Of a DNA stretch of 64,000 nt, positions 26,288 to 57,908 are shown piece by piece. The stretch covers positions 3,758,001 through 3,822,000 of the forward strand of contig JACSYO010000415.1 of NCBI GenBank assembly GCA_016806645.1. Reading direction: 5' to 3'. The position numbers were made by a program, and so were the translations under genes. How positions within the stretch are numbered: position 1 is the stretch's first letter; each line of letters opens with the position of its first letter. Origin of the DNA: Ophiodon elongatus (lineage: Eukaryota; Chordata; Actinopteri; Perciformes; Hexagrammidae). Under the pieces are notes generated by a model. It searched no databases. It saw only the letters and a program-made list of their open reading frames with translations, and was not told the origin of the DNA.

Positions 26288-29200
26288 ATAGAAAGTATTG
26301 TCCTCCTTGACTCATAAACAGAGTGCAACTGTATAAGCTTATACTAGCTGGATATCAATCTACTTTAAGAAGATAACAGTTGCACAATGTTTCCAGCTGG
26401 AAGAAAGCTCCGTCAACAACCAAACTCCACCTCCAGCAGCAATGGCATGGAAGTCAAATGTGAGCAAATTAGGATAAAAACTCTAATATGAAGGTTTTTT
26501 TCCGTGTATTTGACAACCAGCAAACAATGATATTTGTATCTTGTTTATGGCGGCAACCTGGCAGATTCTCCGTTGTGGTCGGCTCTGCATGCAAATAAAG
26601 ACGTTAGAAAATACCTGACATTATCTAACAGCTATATTTAGCAAACATAGATACTTGCAGGTTGCTGACAGCTACTATCAGTAAAAATAAAGAGTTATTT
26701 AAGTAGCAATACTACAACAGCAATATGCATCGTTGCAAGTACAAGCCCTGTATTCAAAAGCATACTTTTAGGTCAAACGAAAGTCATAACTTTATTGTGA
26801 AGAGTTATTTATGTCAGTTACTCTCTGCATATGTTGAGTTAAAAATGTGTATATTCTGTTCTGGGACTATTTGATGAATAACATAATCCTTTATACTGAA
26901 AAAGTTTCCATAATGTTGAATGTAAAATCTTAAATCTGCAAAGCAAGCAGAAACTACAGCCGACGAATTCAGAAAATGCATCGGAATAAAAAGCAAATAT
27001 ATTCCCCGTGGTTGCATAAACTGGTCTGTCTGATCACCTTTCATATCCAATCATGAGTTAGAATAGAATAGAATAGAATAGAATAGAATAGAATAGATTG
27101 CATTTGCAGGTTTGTTGTCAATTCATGGATGATCTCTAACATAAGTCGAACAAAGCCTTTGAATTACTGATTGCGAGGACAAATAATCACTAATGAAATT
27201 TTAATAAACTTTGGTCTAATTATTCATTATAAAAATAGTCTGATTATTTTCCTACAAATTTTATTATTGAAATTATGCGGCTTTGTTTTTTCGTTATATT
27301 GTTTTGAATTTCTTTCTGGTTTTTTTTTTCAGTTTTTGCTAGTTTTATGTGTTTGTTCTGTTATTAAGAACAATAACAATATATCAATGATCTTGTGTTG
27401 CATTATATTCTTTATGTGCTGGAAAAGTTAACGCCCTCCCCCTCCACCCAAAAAAGCTAAATTACTTCACATGGATGTTTTACCTTGAATGGATTGCAAA
27501 ATCATAGATTTGGGATTTTTCAATGAGGGAGGAATAGATGTAATTTTAGGTAATTTAACTTATCAGACACCAATTATTATTTAGTCTTTAAACATGTTTA
27601 GATAGAATCTTCGCTTTTAAAAAAAACTTAACTTACATAAAGTTTCTTTGACTGGAATGCATCAGAGTTTAAGTATAAAGTCTGACAAAATGGACAATTG
27701 TGCATAAAAAACGAACTTGAGTAAATGTACTTTGCTGTTTCCCACCTCTGATAACGTCGACCTGATCGTGATCCAATGGCTGCGTCAGCGAGGCAGATGT
27801 AGGATTGAAGTCCCGACGGCTGTGGGCTCTTTTTGTCTGCAGTGTGGGTTTTATCTTCACTGACTCACATGCTGACAAAGATGCTAATAAACCAAAATTC
27901 GAAAGCTTCCGAGGCTTCAAGTAAAACACCTTCACCCCGGAGGAAAATATTTAAACCTCATGGAATATCAAACCTACAAATGACACTAATCATCCTCAGT
28001 AAACAAACTGCTGAAGGAAACCACGCTCGTCTTAGTTGACTATTATTGACTTTACCACCGAACCAAACACCATAACACCGAACCCGAGAGTGTAGGTGGA
28101 GGCAGCTCAGAGGAGCCAGTGACCGTGGGCCACATTAACCCAAAGGGGGTTCAACAGCGGGAAGTAAGCGTGCACAGACCTCTCTGTGGTGGGGTCGGAG
28201 CAGTTGAGGGGGTATTTGAGCTCGATGACGGTGCTGTCCTTGTCCTGCAGGATGCCGTTCTCAGCCGTGTAGTACTCCACCAGCTCCGACAGGTTGGCAA
28301 ACTTCTCCCCGCCATACAGGTCGTAGTAGTCTCCTGTGTTCTGGATCCGGATGTGTGTCACCAGCTCGCCCACCCTGGGGAGAAAAACAGTCAGGTTTAC
28401 ACCGACCGGCGACGTCTTTCCTCGACCAAAAAACGTCTTGATGACAGAAAAGAGAACATCTCTATCTCAGGAGTTTTTAAGTATGAAAGTTAAAACTGCA
28501 CAACAACAACAATCAAAAGTACAGGACATGTTTTGGTGCTCGGCCACAAATTAGATCACACATTTTACTACTGTATATGTACTATATACAGTTTGTTCTG
28601 TATATAGTATCTATGTTAGTCTTTGACATACATTTGAACTTTCAGTATTTGCACTCTGTGTTCTCTATCATCACGAAAAGACTGCAGTTAATACAGTAGT
28701 TCTCTGGCTGCCTGACAATAATAATAATACAAATTTGGAGTTTCCTCTAATTAGTTAAGACCAGGAATCTAAGTTAGCTAATGTACGTGGTTTTTTGGTA
28801 AAATGTTTTAAATACACATAACATTCATGCAGTTTAAAGGCTCCAGTCCAGCTGATGCATTTGTCTTCGGGATGCAAGAGGAACTCGTGAAAACGAGAAC
28901 ATGTAAAAGCCTTGAAGTGTTTGTTGGTGTTTGGGGTGGTGGTGGTGGTGGTGCATATTCACTGACGTGGTCAATATTATTGATATTATTAATAACTTGA
29001 TGATCTTATATGTTCAAGTATTAAAAGTTACCCAATGAACAGCTACGCTGCAACCTTCCTTAAAGTCCTGAACAGAAATATTAACACAGGAACAGCAATT
29101 CTCACATTATACTGTGTGAACCCAAATATAGTTACTCAGTTTAACATAACTGCATCAGTACAGATTCAATATATGTACATATCTAAACGTTACCTCTTTG

Positions 29201-31545
29201 ATCTACAGACTGCAGTACTGTGACCGGTATCTAACCAGATGATAAACATCGTTACGTCAATTAACCTCATGAACACACACATGGAAACTTGTTATCTGTC
29301 AAATCAAATGAGTGAATGTTGATTTAGAGCTACTCACAGTGTCACGCTTTGTGATTCAATTGATTTGATATGGTGCTATTTTTAGTAATGGACATTATCT
29401 TTAGTCTGTTATAATTCTATTGGTATTTCAATATGCATCTGCACTGACACATATGTAAATGCAAGATGTGATTTCACCCTACCCAAAAAGTGCAGTGAAA
29501 AGTTTCCATCTACGCGGAGTAAGAATATTCGCACTTCCAGCACATAATAGTTGTGCAACAGTTTTTTAATTCACAGTGAAGTTTAAAGGTGGCAGATTGA
29601 TTTAGTAGGCAAATAAAAAAAGCAATAAAGGTAAAAGTCCAGCGTCTCCTAAACTGAAGTACACATGTGCTGCAGCAACCGATCCGCTGCTATAATAACA
29701 CAATTTATTGTTGCTCATGTTCTTTAAGGTTTGCTAAGTGGAGGAGCCATGTGGTTGAGCTTAAGGCACACTTTTAAAGGAAAGGAAAGTACGGTTTCTT
29801 CTCAGCTATGGAGATAGAAATGTAAAAGGGAGATTAGGGTGTTTTTGGAGACTTTATTACCTGACGGACAGCGAGAAATCTCCGACGTTCTTCTTGCTGG
29901 GTCGAGCCAAAAAGCTGCCATGAATGCCTCGAGTCTTCAGCCTTTCCTCGGCCTGCAGGCCTGTGATGTCTCTGTGGAACCACCTGCATCAACACACGGA
30001 TCCAAAGTCACAATATACCCAGTATGAATATAACTGCACTTAATACACACAAATATAAGACTTGCATCTGATAAACATTTTTCTACACGTACGCCTTTAT
30101 TAGCACAAACAGCCACGTACACACACAGTTTTATTTCCTCACAAAGTTTTTTATTGGAACACGATGAACACAAAGTTATTTTATAGAGAAAAATTAATGT
30201 ACAAACAAATTCAGTCTTTTTTTCTAGAAATCTAATTGCAGCTTATTTGTAGCTTAATTTATTAATAAATCTCCACTGGTCTCAGCACAATCTTGTCTAG
30301 TTATGAAATCATTAACCCGTAATTCTTACAGTCAATTGACAGAGAATATATAATTCTTACAATATTACATATTATTTGCTGGTTAAAGTCTTGTAGATGT
30401 AAATATTTCCTTTTATGTTTCATTGACACATTACCACGGTGTCTGGTAACCTCTGATGAGCATTTGGCAATATTTTTGACGACTGATATTCATATTGTTT
30501 CATTCCCAGTTCAGTTTTTATAGTCTTTATTTTTTATTATTAAAACTGTATTCTTTCCTTCTCATTCTGTAGAAGACGCTGCTCTGACTACAGCCCGCAA
30601 AAAACATATTTTAATACACTTTGAAACACAAAAAAAAGTGTATTAACCGATAGCTTAACACCTTAATCAACATCTCTACCACTGGCAATAACATACTGTA
30701 AATCTACATTACTATAACCCGAACAATCTGGTAAAGCTCCGGCTTGAAAGCCTATAAACAACACTTCAGTTACTCAATATAACATAATTGCAACAGCTCG
30801 GACTAAATACCGACCATTTTATCATTTCCTGGAGCTCTTTGATGAAAAAGTCTGTTTAGGTCAAGTTTAACTAACAGCCTCGGAGCTAACAGTAAGAAAA
30901 ACTAAAGACCTGTTTTTTAAAGTCTGGCTTGACATTCGAAGGAGTCAACAAAATGTTCAATTCGCATTTCAATAGCTTTCCTGACACTGAACCTGCCGCT
31001 TTTATTTAGTTGTTGAATCATATTAAGTTTTCCTTACAGTTTCAGGGTTAAAACGTACATTATAAAGCTTGTAATGTTGCAAAATACAACTTCTAAAAGT
31101 GGGGAACACTGTGCATGCGCAATCAGATTGTGTTTGCGCTTCAGCTTTGGGTTACAAAAAAAAAACCTTTATACTGATGTGGGTTAAAAAACAGTCACAG
31201 AAGGAAAAGACCCATCAACTCAAGTTAAAGGGAACATTATAAAGAACCTTTCAAGAGCTTGAATCTTGAGGATACACAAAAGTATTTCTCACGCAACCAC
31301 TGAACTAAAACATCCTTTATGACACATTTTCTTTACGCAAACAGACACTGAACAACACACAACACATCGTGAATCACATGATAGAGGAACCGAGCAGGAC
31401 GAGTCGACGGCCGGGGAAAGAAAGAGAAGGAGGAATGGAAACAGAGAAGTTGTCATCGCGGCTTGCACAAAACACAGAGGACACAACCAGAGACGACCAG
31501 CGGAGTGTTATAGAGTTCAGCGGGGAGCTTGACTCACCGAACCAT
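17524..31545 (-). CDS. ptpn6: Tyrosine-protein phosphatase non-receptor type 6 (SHP-1), complete
   Basis: Fifteen coding exons: 31538-31545, 29861-29983, 28180-28374, 24710-24893, 23549-23665, 23089-23217, 22087-22183, 21871-21950, 21573-21719, 21188-21319, 20931-21085, 19442-19509, 19155-19306, 18794-18858, 17524-17620. They total 1749 bases, or 582 residues (human 595). N-SH2 starts MVRWFHRDITG, with phosphotyrosine-binding R30 in GSFLARPS. C-SH2 has R136 in TFLVRES. The PTP domain has GSDYINANF, the WPD loop (WPDHGVP, D421) and the signature HCSAGIGRTG (C455), split between exons 11 and 12. Tail tyrosines sit in EYGNL (Y535) and VYENL (Y557). All catalytic residues are present. SHP-1 is recruited to ITIM receptors and dephosphorylates Src/Syk/JAK signalling proteins, mainly in blood cells. 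Start chosen by strong context (ACAACATGG) and match to the human MVR isoform. Confidence 0.96.
19604..19765 (+). repeat. Teleost interspersed repeat fragment (ptpn6 intron)
   Basis: It shares 'ttcaccatctcagttta' and 'cacaaagtacagctgag' with the 35460-35815 copy, in the same order and with divergence. This is a common fish repeat recognised from its repeated 'gctaacatg'-type motifs. The family name is uncertain. Confidence 0.5.
23221..23276 (+). repeat. (GA)n microsatellite forming a polypyrimidine tract
   Basis: The plus strand is nearly pure GA. In ptpn6 sense it is (CT)n ending directly at the TCTGCAG acceptor of coding exon 6 (exon start 23217). Confidence 0.95.
26223..26286 (+). repeat. 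(CA)n microsatellite in ptpn6 intron 3
   Basis: Long CA run with an early 'tatgcacacacg' imperfection, inside the 3.3-kb intron between the two SH2-encoding blocks. Confidence 0.95.
27061..27096 (+). repeat. (GAATA)n pentanucleotide microsatellite
   Basis: Seven tandem GAATA units in ptpn6 intron 3. Confidence 0.95.
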
Positions 31546-32502
31546 GTTGTCTCTTCGCTTCTTCTGGGACCAAAGAGAAGGAGAGTGATAGGTGAGAGTC
31601 ACTTGTGCCTGCACATGTGCAGACGCAACAGCGTGAACACTGTTTTTTTTTTTTTTATCTATTACCTCTAACTCTATAAAGAAACACCTAGTTCCTCAAT
31701 ATTTCCTCACTACACAGCAGCACACTAGACAGAAGAAAACTTTCATTCTCATGCTTTTGCTCTTTTAAAACACATACTCTATACTATCGGACACTTGTAA
31801 AATATCACAAATATCAACTCTATCTCTCTGTATCACACCACACTCACAAAACAACCCTCAAACTGCCCGCACTCTCCTCCTCCTCTCCTTCTACGCTTCC
31901 CTCCGCTCATTCCTCTTCCTATCCAACCCCTCTCCGTCCCAATAGGAAAGCAGGTAGACACTTACTCTTCTCGGCTTCCTCTGAAAACAACTGACACTCG
32001 CCGAGACGCCCAGACTGTATGTGTCTCTCTCCCCTCCTCTCTATGTCGTTCTCTCTCTCGCTCTCCCCTTCCTTCCTTTTCACATCTCCTTTCACAAAAT
32101 AGTGAAAGCAAGACAGGAACCAAAATAGCTGACAGGGCTGAATTCCTCCAACAGATAGAGACGTGTATTTTTGTTAATATATAGATGGCCACAACAAAAA
32201 CTCATCATAAACAGCAAAGTAGGTTTAAATTCTGAAAACCTTCTCTCTGGTGCTTCATCGTTTAGTTTTCTATGCAGATCTCTACGGAGAACACACAAAG
32301 AGTGATACAAACTGTTCCATTCAGGTGACTCATGAGTGAGAGTGCCTGTCCAGGAATTCCACCTTTGTTACAGAAGTAAACAATCCACAAAATATAAAGT
32401 TTGAGCCTCTTGTGAACAACCCCACACGTCGTCTCAGTCAGACATTTGCAGGTCTTTTCCCCCTCTGCCTGCTCCCACTATTGTCTGTTTGTTCTTTACT
32501 TC

Positions 32503-32539
32503 CAGGTGTGCGTGTGCGTGCGTGTGCGTGTGCGTGCGT

Positions 32540-32580
<41 letters not shown>
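32503..32580 (+). repeat. (GT)n microsatellite with GCGT interruptions
   Basis: GTGCGTGCGT-type start passing into a pure GT run, between the proximal and distal ptpn6 first exons. Confidence 0.95.
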
Positions 32581-32582
<2 letters not shown>

Positions 32583-33061
32583 ACTGACAAAGGTCAGACT
32601 GACAGAGCACTTCCTTATTTGTAGTTTAACCTCCCCCCTCCACATGTATGTGTGAGTGAGCTGCTTTCAGCTGGTAAACCATTTGCAACTGTGAACTCCA
32701 CAAAGTGCCATGAAGCGGATCACTTTGAGCCGTGTGTTTCATTTTGTTGCCTCTGGTGTCTCAAATGTATGTAGAGGCTTGCAAGAGACAGTAGTTTCCA
32801 TATCATGCAACACAAACTGCACCACAAGGGAGTCTTGTTTACCAACTGCCACAAACACACAAACTAACATTTTACAACCTGTGGAACAAACATTTCACTT
32901 GCAAATCATAATGAGCTACCAGAGGTTTGAAAGGGTGGAAGTAGGACAAAAACATGACAACAAAACTGTGTTGGAGCCTATGAATAAGTGGAAGAACCTA
33001 GAATATATACAGCATACTGGAGCCCCACCCACTACACACACACACCCACCCTTCCCCATAA

Positions 33062-33062
33062 C

Positions 33063-33098
<36 letters not shown>
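33062..33098 (+). repeat. (CA)n microsatellite
   Basis: About 17 CA units in the ptpn6 upstream region. Confidence 0.95.
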
Positions 33099-33101
<3 letters not shown>

Positions 33102-33975
33102 CAGGTGGCGTTGGTCGTGGTTAACGCCAGCTATTGCAGTTTGCATTATCCTCCTCAACGATTCGCATGTTTATCCGTTGATGCTGGTTTTGCTTCGGTT
33201 CCCTTCTCACACGACGAAGTGTCACTTCTCAGGCTGTAGGATAAACGCAGCAATGTGTCAAATTGCTCACAGCCTCAGTGTCAACAAAGACAACAAATAT
33301 GTCGCATGCGTCAGACTGTTCAGAGGAATTTACTGTACATGCTGTTCTGTTCCTTCCTTCCTGTCTAAACTCGAAAATATAAAAATATTTTGAAAACAAT
33401 TAGTCAATTAATCCTCGTTTTCACTGCTTCCCCCTTCTTGAATATGAAGATTTGCCGTTTCTCTCCGTTTTATATATCTTTCTATTTAAATATCAGCAAT
33501 TAGAGGACGTCACTTGGACTCTGGGGAATTGTAAAAGCCAGTCTTCAATATTTTCTGGCATCTGGGTTGCACATCTCCCAAATGTTTTGAACGCAGTTGT
33601 TTGGCTTGTTCAAGGGGTCGGCAATAAGGTCGTGTAACTCTTAGGATTTGTCAACCATCAGGAATCTTGGCACCGTAGCAGCTATCCCTATAATATTTCT
33701 TGGTGTGTTAATCCATGTGAACATTAGTGAAAGTCGATACAGAGGACGGTTTTTTGGCATTATTCCAATTTGGTTTATTTTTTTCCCCCTGAAAATTTTA
33801 TATATCTAGATATATAGCAATATAATATACTTTGATTGATTGAGGATGTTAGTCATTTCACCCACTCATCTTAATAGAAAACGTTTGATTATATTAAACC
33901 TGTTTCTAGAGACGCAACAAAACACAGATGCCAATAGACAATCGAGTGTTGAGTACCACAGCAGCACATCAAATA

Positions 33976-34021
33976 ATCAATAATAATAATAATATAATAA
34001 TAATATAATAATATAATAATC
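33976..34021 (+). repeat. (AAT)n / AATATAAT microsatellite
   Basis: AAT units with intervening ATAATA, AT-only, about 110 bases from the distal ptpn6 first exon. Confidence 0.9.
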
Positions 34022-34088
34022 AATCATCAAATAAAGACTAAAACATAAAGACTGGGGTCAAGAGTTGAAAAAGTTAAAATACACGTCA

Positions 34089-34176
34089 CAGGAAGTGTTT
34101 ACATTAGCAAATACCCTAAAAAATACTCACCTATAAGACATCTCACTGGCAGTCTGGGCTCTTCTTCCAGGAAGTG
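34089..34176 (+). promoter_or_regulatory. Two ETS/PU.1-like CAGGAAGTG motifs flanking distal ptpn6 exon
   Basis: CAGGAAGTG at 34089-34097 and CCAGGAAGTG at 34167-34176 bracket the alternative first exon. ETS-family factors, including PU.1, bind GGAA cores and are known regulators of human PTPN6. Binding here is inference from motif alone. Confidence 0.35.
34131..34141 (-). CDS. ptpn6: Alternative first coding exon of ptpn6 (MSYR isoform)
   Basis: On the minus strand the exon reads ATGTCTTATAG followed by a GTGAGT donor. Joined to coding exon 2 it gives MSYR-WFHRDITG, because both 8-nt and 11-nt first exons leave two bases over. An in-frame TAA lies upstream with no other ATG between, and -3 is G. 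Human PTPN6 likewise has a distal-promoter isoform beginning MLSRG-WFHRD in epithelial cells and a proximal MVR form in blood cells, in the same order. The 5' UTR of this exon probably extends rightward toward 34280; its transcription start is unknown. Confidence 0.65.
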
Positions 34177-34707
34177 ATGGGTTGAATCCAGCCTCTCCTC
34201 CGTGCGGTTATCAATGTCTATAACGTACGTCTCTCCTTCCAAACAGTAAAACTCAGAGATCCAGGTTACACTGACCGTTCAGGATAGCTCCCCCGTTTCT
34301 TACTTTCTACGTTCACTTTTGACCAGCCTCGCTCGTGTTTATCCTCCAACTCTCTCGTGATAAGATATCAGGCTTCATTACCAGCACGGCCAATCCTCCC
34401 GCCCTGTAATTTACTCTAATTTTCTAAACTATCCAACTATCTACTGGAGGAAAATGTGCCGGTTCCTGTCCCCTTCTTCCCCTGCTCCTCCTCTCACGTC
34501 CGTCTCTATGTGCAAATGCCTGCTTTTCCATCTCTCCTGCAAACATTTGCCTCCATGTAAAGTCCACCACATCTTTTGAGGTTTCCATGCAAAGTAGGTC
34601 ATGCTCTTTACATTTGTTTAATTTGAACAGTTACACTTTCCTACGCTGACATCAGCATCAGGAGGAATATGTTGACAAACTAAACAAAAAATACTTTAGT
34701 GTAAACA

Positions 34708-35275
34708 TAAACAAATGCAGGGGCCACTGAAGGGTTTGATCACATGCAGCGAGATGTTGGAGATGTTCTACCGGTCTGTTGTGGCCAGCGCTCTGTTCTT
34801 CTCCGTGGTCTGCTGGGGGAGCAGCGTGGGAGCCGGAGGCACCAACGGACTTAAACTGGTGAAGAAGGCCGGCTCCATCATTGGCTGCAAACTGGACAGT
34901 CTGGAGAAGGTGGAGGAGAGGAGGACACTGAAGAAACGATTATCCATATTGGTTAACACGGAGCACCCACCCACCTACTGCAGGGACAGAGGAGCACTTT
35001 TCCCAACAGACTCCTCCAGCTCTGCTCTCACAAGGACCGATACAGGAGGTCATGCCTGCCCTCTGCAATAACACTGTACAATAAATCACCTCTGGCCAAA
35101 TCAACTATAACACCTTTGTTTATTTGTTGGCTACATCTTGCACTACGGTTTCGTTTTGTTAGTCAATTTAAATGATTCTATTCGTTGTATATATTGTTCT
35201 TTTCTTACCTGTATGTAAAAATGCTGCTGTAGCGAAAAAAAATGTCCCCTTGCCGGGGTTAATAAAGTATCTATA
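34708..35275 (+). mobile_element. 3' end of a non-LTR retrotransposon (LINE), decayed
   Basis: Conceptual translation gives the C-terminal part of a LINE reverse-transcriptase protein (EMLEMFYRSVVASALFFSVVCWG, continued by KKAGSIIGCKLDSLE and ERRTLKK). After that the frame shifts, and KDRYRRSCLPSAI is found in another frame. The tail ends 'gccggggttaataaagta', as in fish LINE 3' ends. It is a truncated, inactive copy. The clade (L2/CR1/Rex type) is not settled. Confidence 0.75.
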
Positions 35276-35459
35276 TCGGCTTTCTCCAGTTGAATGGGAG
35301 AGATATGGACCAATGTCTTGGGCAATGCTCTCCACAAACATTATTTAAACATCAAGTGAAAGTATATCTTTTGGCCACGAGTACAGCTCAAGACAGCTTG
35401 TTGAGAAACCGTTCTGTTTAATTTGTCCCCTAATACTTTACTAAGAGAGAAGTCCACAG

Positions 35460-35815
35460 CCTTGCTAGCGGCACTGTGAGGCTTTATTTTAGCACAGTCA
35501 GGCTTTTAGATAACGTCAGAACGCTAACATGCTCACAAGGGCTGCTGTGCTGAGTTAGCAGGTTTAATGTTCAACATCTCAGTTTAACATGTTAGCATGC
35601 TAACATCTGCTTATTTGCACTAAAGTACAGCTGCGGATGATTGGATTTAAGTTAGTTTTGCTGTTATTGTGCCGTAAAGTGTTGAACAAAGAGATTTTGA
35701 CCTCATGAAAAGTTACTTTCTCACCAAAGTGAACACAATTCATCCTCACATGAATGTTCACACCACATTTCATAGCAATTCCTTACAAATTGACAAAAAC
35801 CGTGAAAAGCTGTTG
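35460..35815 (+). repeat. Teleost interspersed repeat
   Basis: It contains 'gttagcatgctaacatc', 'caacatctcagttta', 'gcactaaagtacagctg' and 'aattcatcctcacatgaatg', the recurring order of a very common fish repeat. A second diverged copy is at 19604-19765. Confidence 0.6.
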
Positions 35816-35819
35816 ACTT

Positions 35820-35825
35820 TTTATT
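35820..35825 (-). terminator. Candidate chd4 polyadenylation signal AATAAA
   Basis: Minus-strand AATAAA about 1.0 kb beyond the chd4 stop codon. No closer canonical signal was noticed, but my scan was by eye, so the 3' UTR length is uncertain. Confidence 0.3.
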
Positions 35826-36835
35826 GTAGTTCATAAAAACAAAACGTCAATGATAGAAACAACAAGGTGGTAACCATAATAATAATATTCAATAATGTAA
35901 AACAACAGAACAATATACAGTAAGAAATTAAATTAATCGTTCTCAAAACCATCCCATGTACCTAAACGCTGTGTAGCTATTGCATGCCCGTATTTCGGGA
36001 GAGTTTCCAGGGAGCAAATCTGTGGTGCAGTTAGGAATGTCGAGGTGTTGGTTAGGGCTTGAGCACAGAGAGCTGATCCTGGATTGGGTCACCTGACGAG
36101 AGGGGGGAGGTTTGGGATGGAGGGTAAGGACGCAGGAAGAGGTAACAGAACTGAGCGACTGATAGAAAAATGACAGTAACAGTCTCTCAGCGTCGGGGGG
36201 GCATTCTGCAGTAGAGGTGCACATTAATATGCCCTGTTTTATACATACATACATACAGGAAACACACACACACACACACTCTCTACACACACACATACAG
36301 GCGAAGACATTAGAGTTGAATGAATTAAAAAGAAATCACAATTTTCTAAAGGCGAAATTGGGCACAATAAAATCCCTTGACTTCTTCAATAATCCAAAAA
36401 TGACTACAAAGCACCTGTATACTCCGAGCATGCTGCTTTTTCTCCCGTCTAGCTTCTTCATGTTACATACAGTTACAGACACATGTTTGACCCTGTTGTC
36501 AAGACAGAACAGGACAGGTCAGTGGATCTGCCCACAGTTCAGTCACAACAACAGCGCTCAGGTTACGGGAGTTACATCTGAATCCCAGTGGAGGAGAAGG
36601 ACTCGTTTCCATTCGCTCCCATCTTGCATCTGCAGTTCCAGTCTTCTCAAATCAAAGTCCAGCAGCATAGCAGATGCCCTTCTGAGTCCAGAAATGGGTT
36701 GTGGGTGCAGAAGGAGGAGGACTAACCTGGCTGTGCTGTACATGGCGGTTGAAAGGGAGGACGTCTGCTACATGGCGGTGAGGTGAGGGGGCGACTAGCC
36801 TGAGTCAGTGAGAGTGAAATGAGCGAGGTGATTGG

Positions 36836-56552
<19,717 letters not shown>

Positions 56553-56664
56553 CTTTAGCAGCGTTTTAATTGTCCGTCCTGCTGGCGGATTTAATCCCTC
56601 CTAAAGCTCGTCCTCGGTCGGCGAGGGAGGAGGGAAAATGACGTGGGACTGTTGGAGAATGGAC

Positions 56665-56697
56665 CGGGTGGGGGGTGGGTGAGGGGGGTGGGGGGTG
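56665..56697 (+). other. G-run tract near chd4 start
   Basis: Five G runs of three to six bases within 33 bp, about 115 bases upstream of the chd4 start codon, on the template strand. Confidence 0.6.
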
Positions 56698-57055
56698 TCC
56701 AGGAAGGGAGGGGGCTGAAAATAAATAAATAAATAAATAAATGGCATTGGTTGGTATAGCTCACGTAATCCTTCCCTCGTTTCTCTGATATTTACACAGC
56801 ATCCGATCTAATGAACCACCTGCGTACTCAGAGAAGTTAGAGGATCGTCGAGGTTATCTGTTGTGGACCCGCGGGTTTCATTAGTCCACACGGGGGTGAA
56901 TGAAGTTAAGTGTGGCATCCATCATTATTCAAAGTGTAGCGCTTCAATTTCGCATCGGCGAGTTAAAAGTAAAGTTTAAGCGTTGAAACGCAACAATCAC
57001 ACGTTAGAAACTTACTGTGGTGAGTGAGAGCTTAGTCCCGGGTCGAGGTGTGCTC

Positions 57056-57076
57056 CCTCTCTCTCTCTCTCTCCCC

Positions 57077-57107
<31 letters not shown>

Positions 57108-57113
57108 TCGGAG
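57056..57113 (+). repeat. (CT)n microsatellite
   Basis: CT run with CCCC and AT interruptions, in the chd4 upstream region. Confidence 0.9.
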
Positions 57114-57318
57114 AGCAGGAATGAAGACAAGTCAGGCTGTTTGTGCGGCAGTTGTTGTCATTTAGCTCCTCGGTGAAACCGGCGGAATCAATGACCAAAG
57201 CAGCGCGTAACCCCGACCCTCCGTCGATGACCCAGAACACGCTGCTCCCCGCTTCTCTCCCCCAACCTCACAGGCAGAGCTTAGCTAACATCCTCACAAA
57301 CACACAAAGGGGCAGACA

Positions 57319-57730
57319 TCCCATAATAATCTCCCCCCCTCCTCCCACACTCACACAGGACTCTGCATAGTTACCTCGCAACGGACAGACCATAATACTC
57401 AGCCTGCCCCCACCCCCCTCCACCGAGCGCGCGCGCGCGCGCACGCTCGCTCGCACACTACCGCTGCTGCTAGACATGCATGCACCAGGCTCATTGCACG
57501 CACACTGCTTCCCCTTTCCACTAGTAGTCCCAGCCCCCTTAGCAACCCCGTTGTCATGGTGACACTCCCTCCCCTGCGCTCCCCGACAGACCATAATACT
57601 CCAGCAGTACAAGCATACATCCCATAATATGCAACTCCTAAGAAGACAAGAAAGAAGAAGAAAAAAAAAAAAAAACACCAGTCACATGGTCTCCAGGGGA
57701 ACTCAGGTCCACTGGTGACAGACCATAATA
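57319..57730 (+). repeat. Cluster of five CCATAAT motif copies
   Basis: Copies occur at about 57321, 57390, 57591, 57622 and 57722, all in the same orientation. Three share the exact 17-mer gacagaccataatactc (from about 57384, 57585 and 57717). The other two read catcccataata. Three further single copies lie at about 60670, 60783 and 60909. The element is not a tandem array: spacing is irregular, about 30 to 200 bp. Function unknown. Confidence 0.75.
57427..57442. repeat. (CG)n alternating purine-pyrimidine run
   Basis: Uninterrupted GCGCGC-type run of about 16 bases upstream of chd4, the classic sequence able to adopt Z-DNA. Confidence 0.85.
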
Positions 57731-57908
57731 CTCACTGAGCATCCGTCTGGGAGTGAAGCATGCTGAGAAGTCAAAGAGCCTTCACATGTGTCCATGTGAT
57801 CCGAACACAGGTAGACCGCATGCCTTCAGGTCTGAGTGCTGAACCTACAACAGAACTGGATGTGTGTGTAATACTTTACAGGAGCCCCATGCAGGCCGAG
57901 GCCTCCTG

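Larger units (their letters stand above)
31546..34130. other. Region between the two ptpn6 first exons
   Basis: This should contain the proximal ptpn6 promoter just right of 31545. It also has a (GT)n at about 32503-32580, a (CA)n at about 33062-33098 and an (AAT)n at about 33976-34021. No coding exon was recognised on either strand, although several repeat-driven open frames occur. Confidence 0.5.
56553..57318 (-). promoter_or_regulatory. chd4: chd4 promoter / CpG-rich 5' region
   Basis: The sequence directly upstream of the chd4 ATG and through its first intron is CpG-rich, as expected for a broadly expressed gene. It has a G-run tract at 56665-56697, an (AAAT)n at about 56723-56742 and a (CT)n at about 57056-57113. 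No TATA box was evident. The transcription start is not determined. Confidence 0.5.

Noticed and set aside
32710..33393. 227-codon plus-strand open frame
   Set aside because: It crosses a (CA)n tract, shows no domain or family resemblance, has no splice or codon-use support and lies in the ptpn6 upstream region.
34715..35071. Possible host gene encoding a 118-residue protein
   Set aside because: The translation is the C-terminal end of a LINE reverse transcriptase, with a frameshift and a LINE-type tail.
31546..36835. Search for miR-200c/141, which lie near PTPN6 in mammals
   Set aside because: Neither mature-like sequence nor its complement was seen by eye on either strand.
57268..57678. 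136-codon minus-strand frame containing several IMVC/IIMG segments
   Set aside because: The repeated segments are the CCATAAT motif copies in reverse; composition is low-complexity and unlike a protein.
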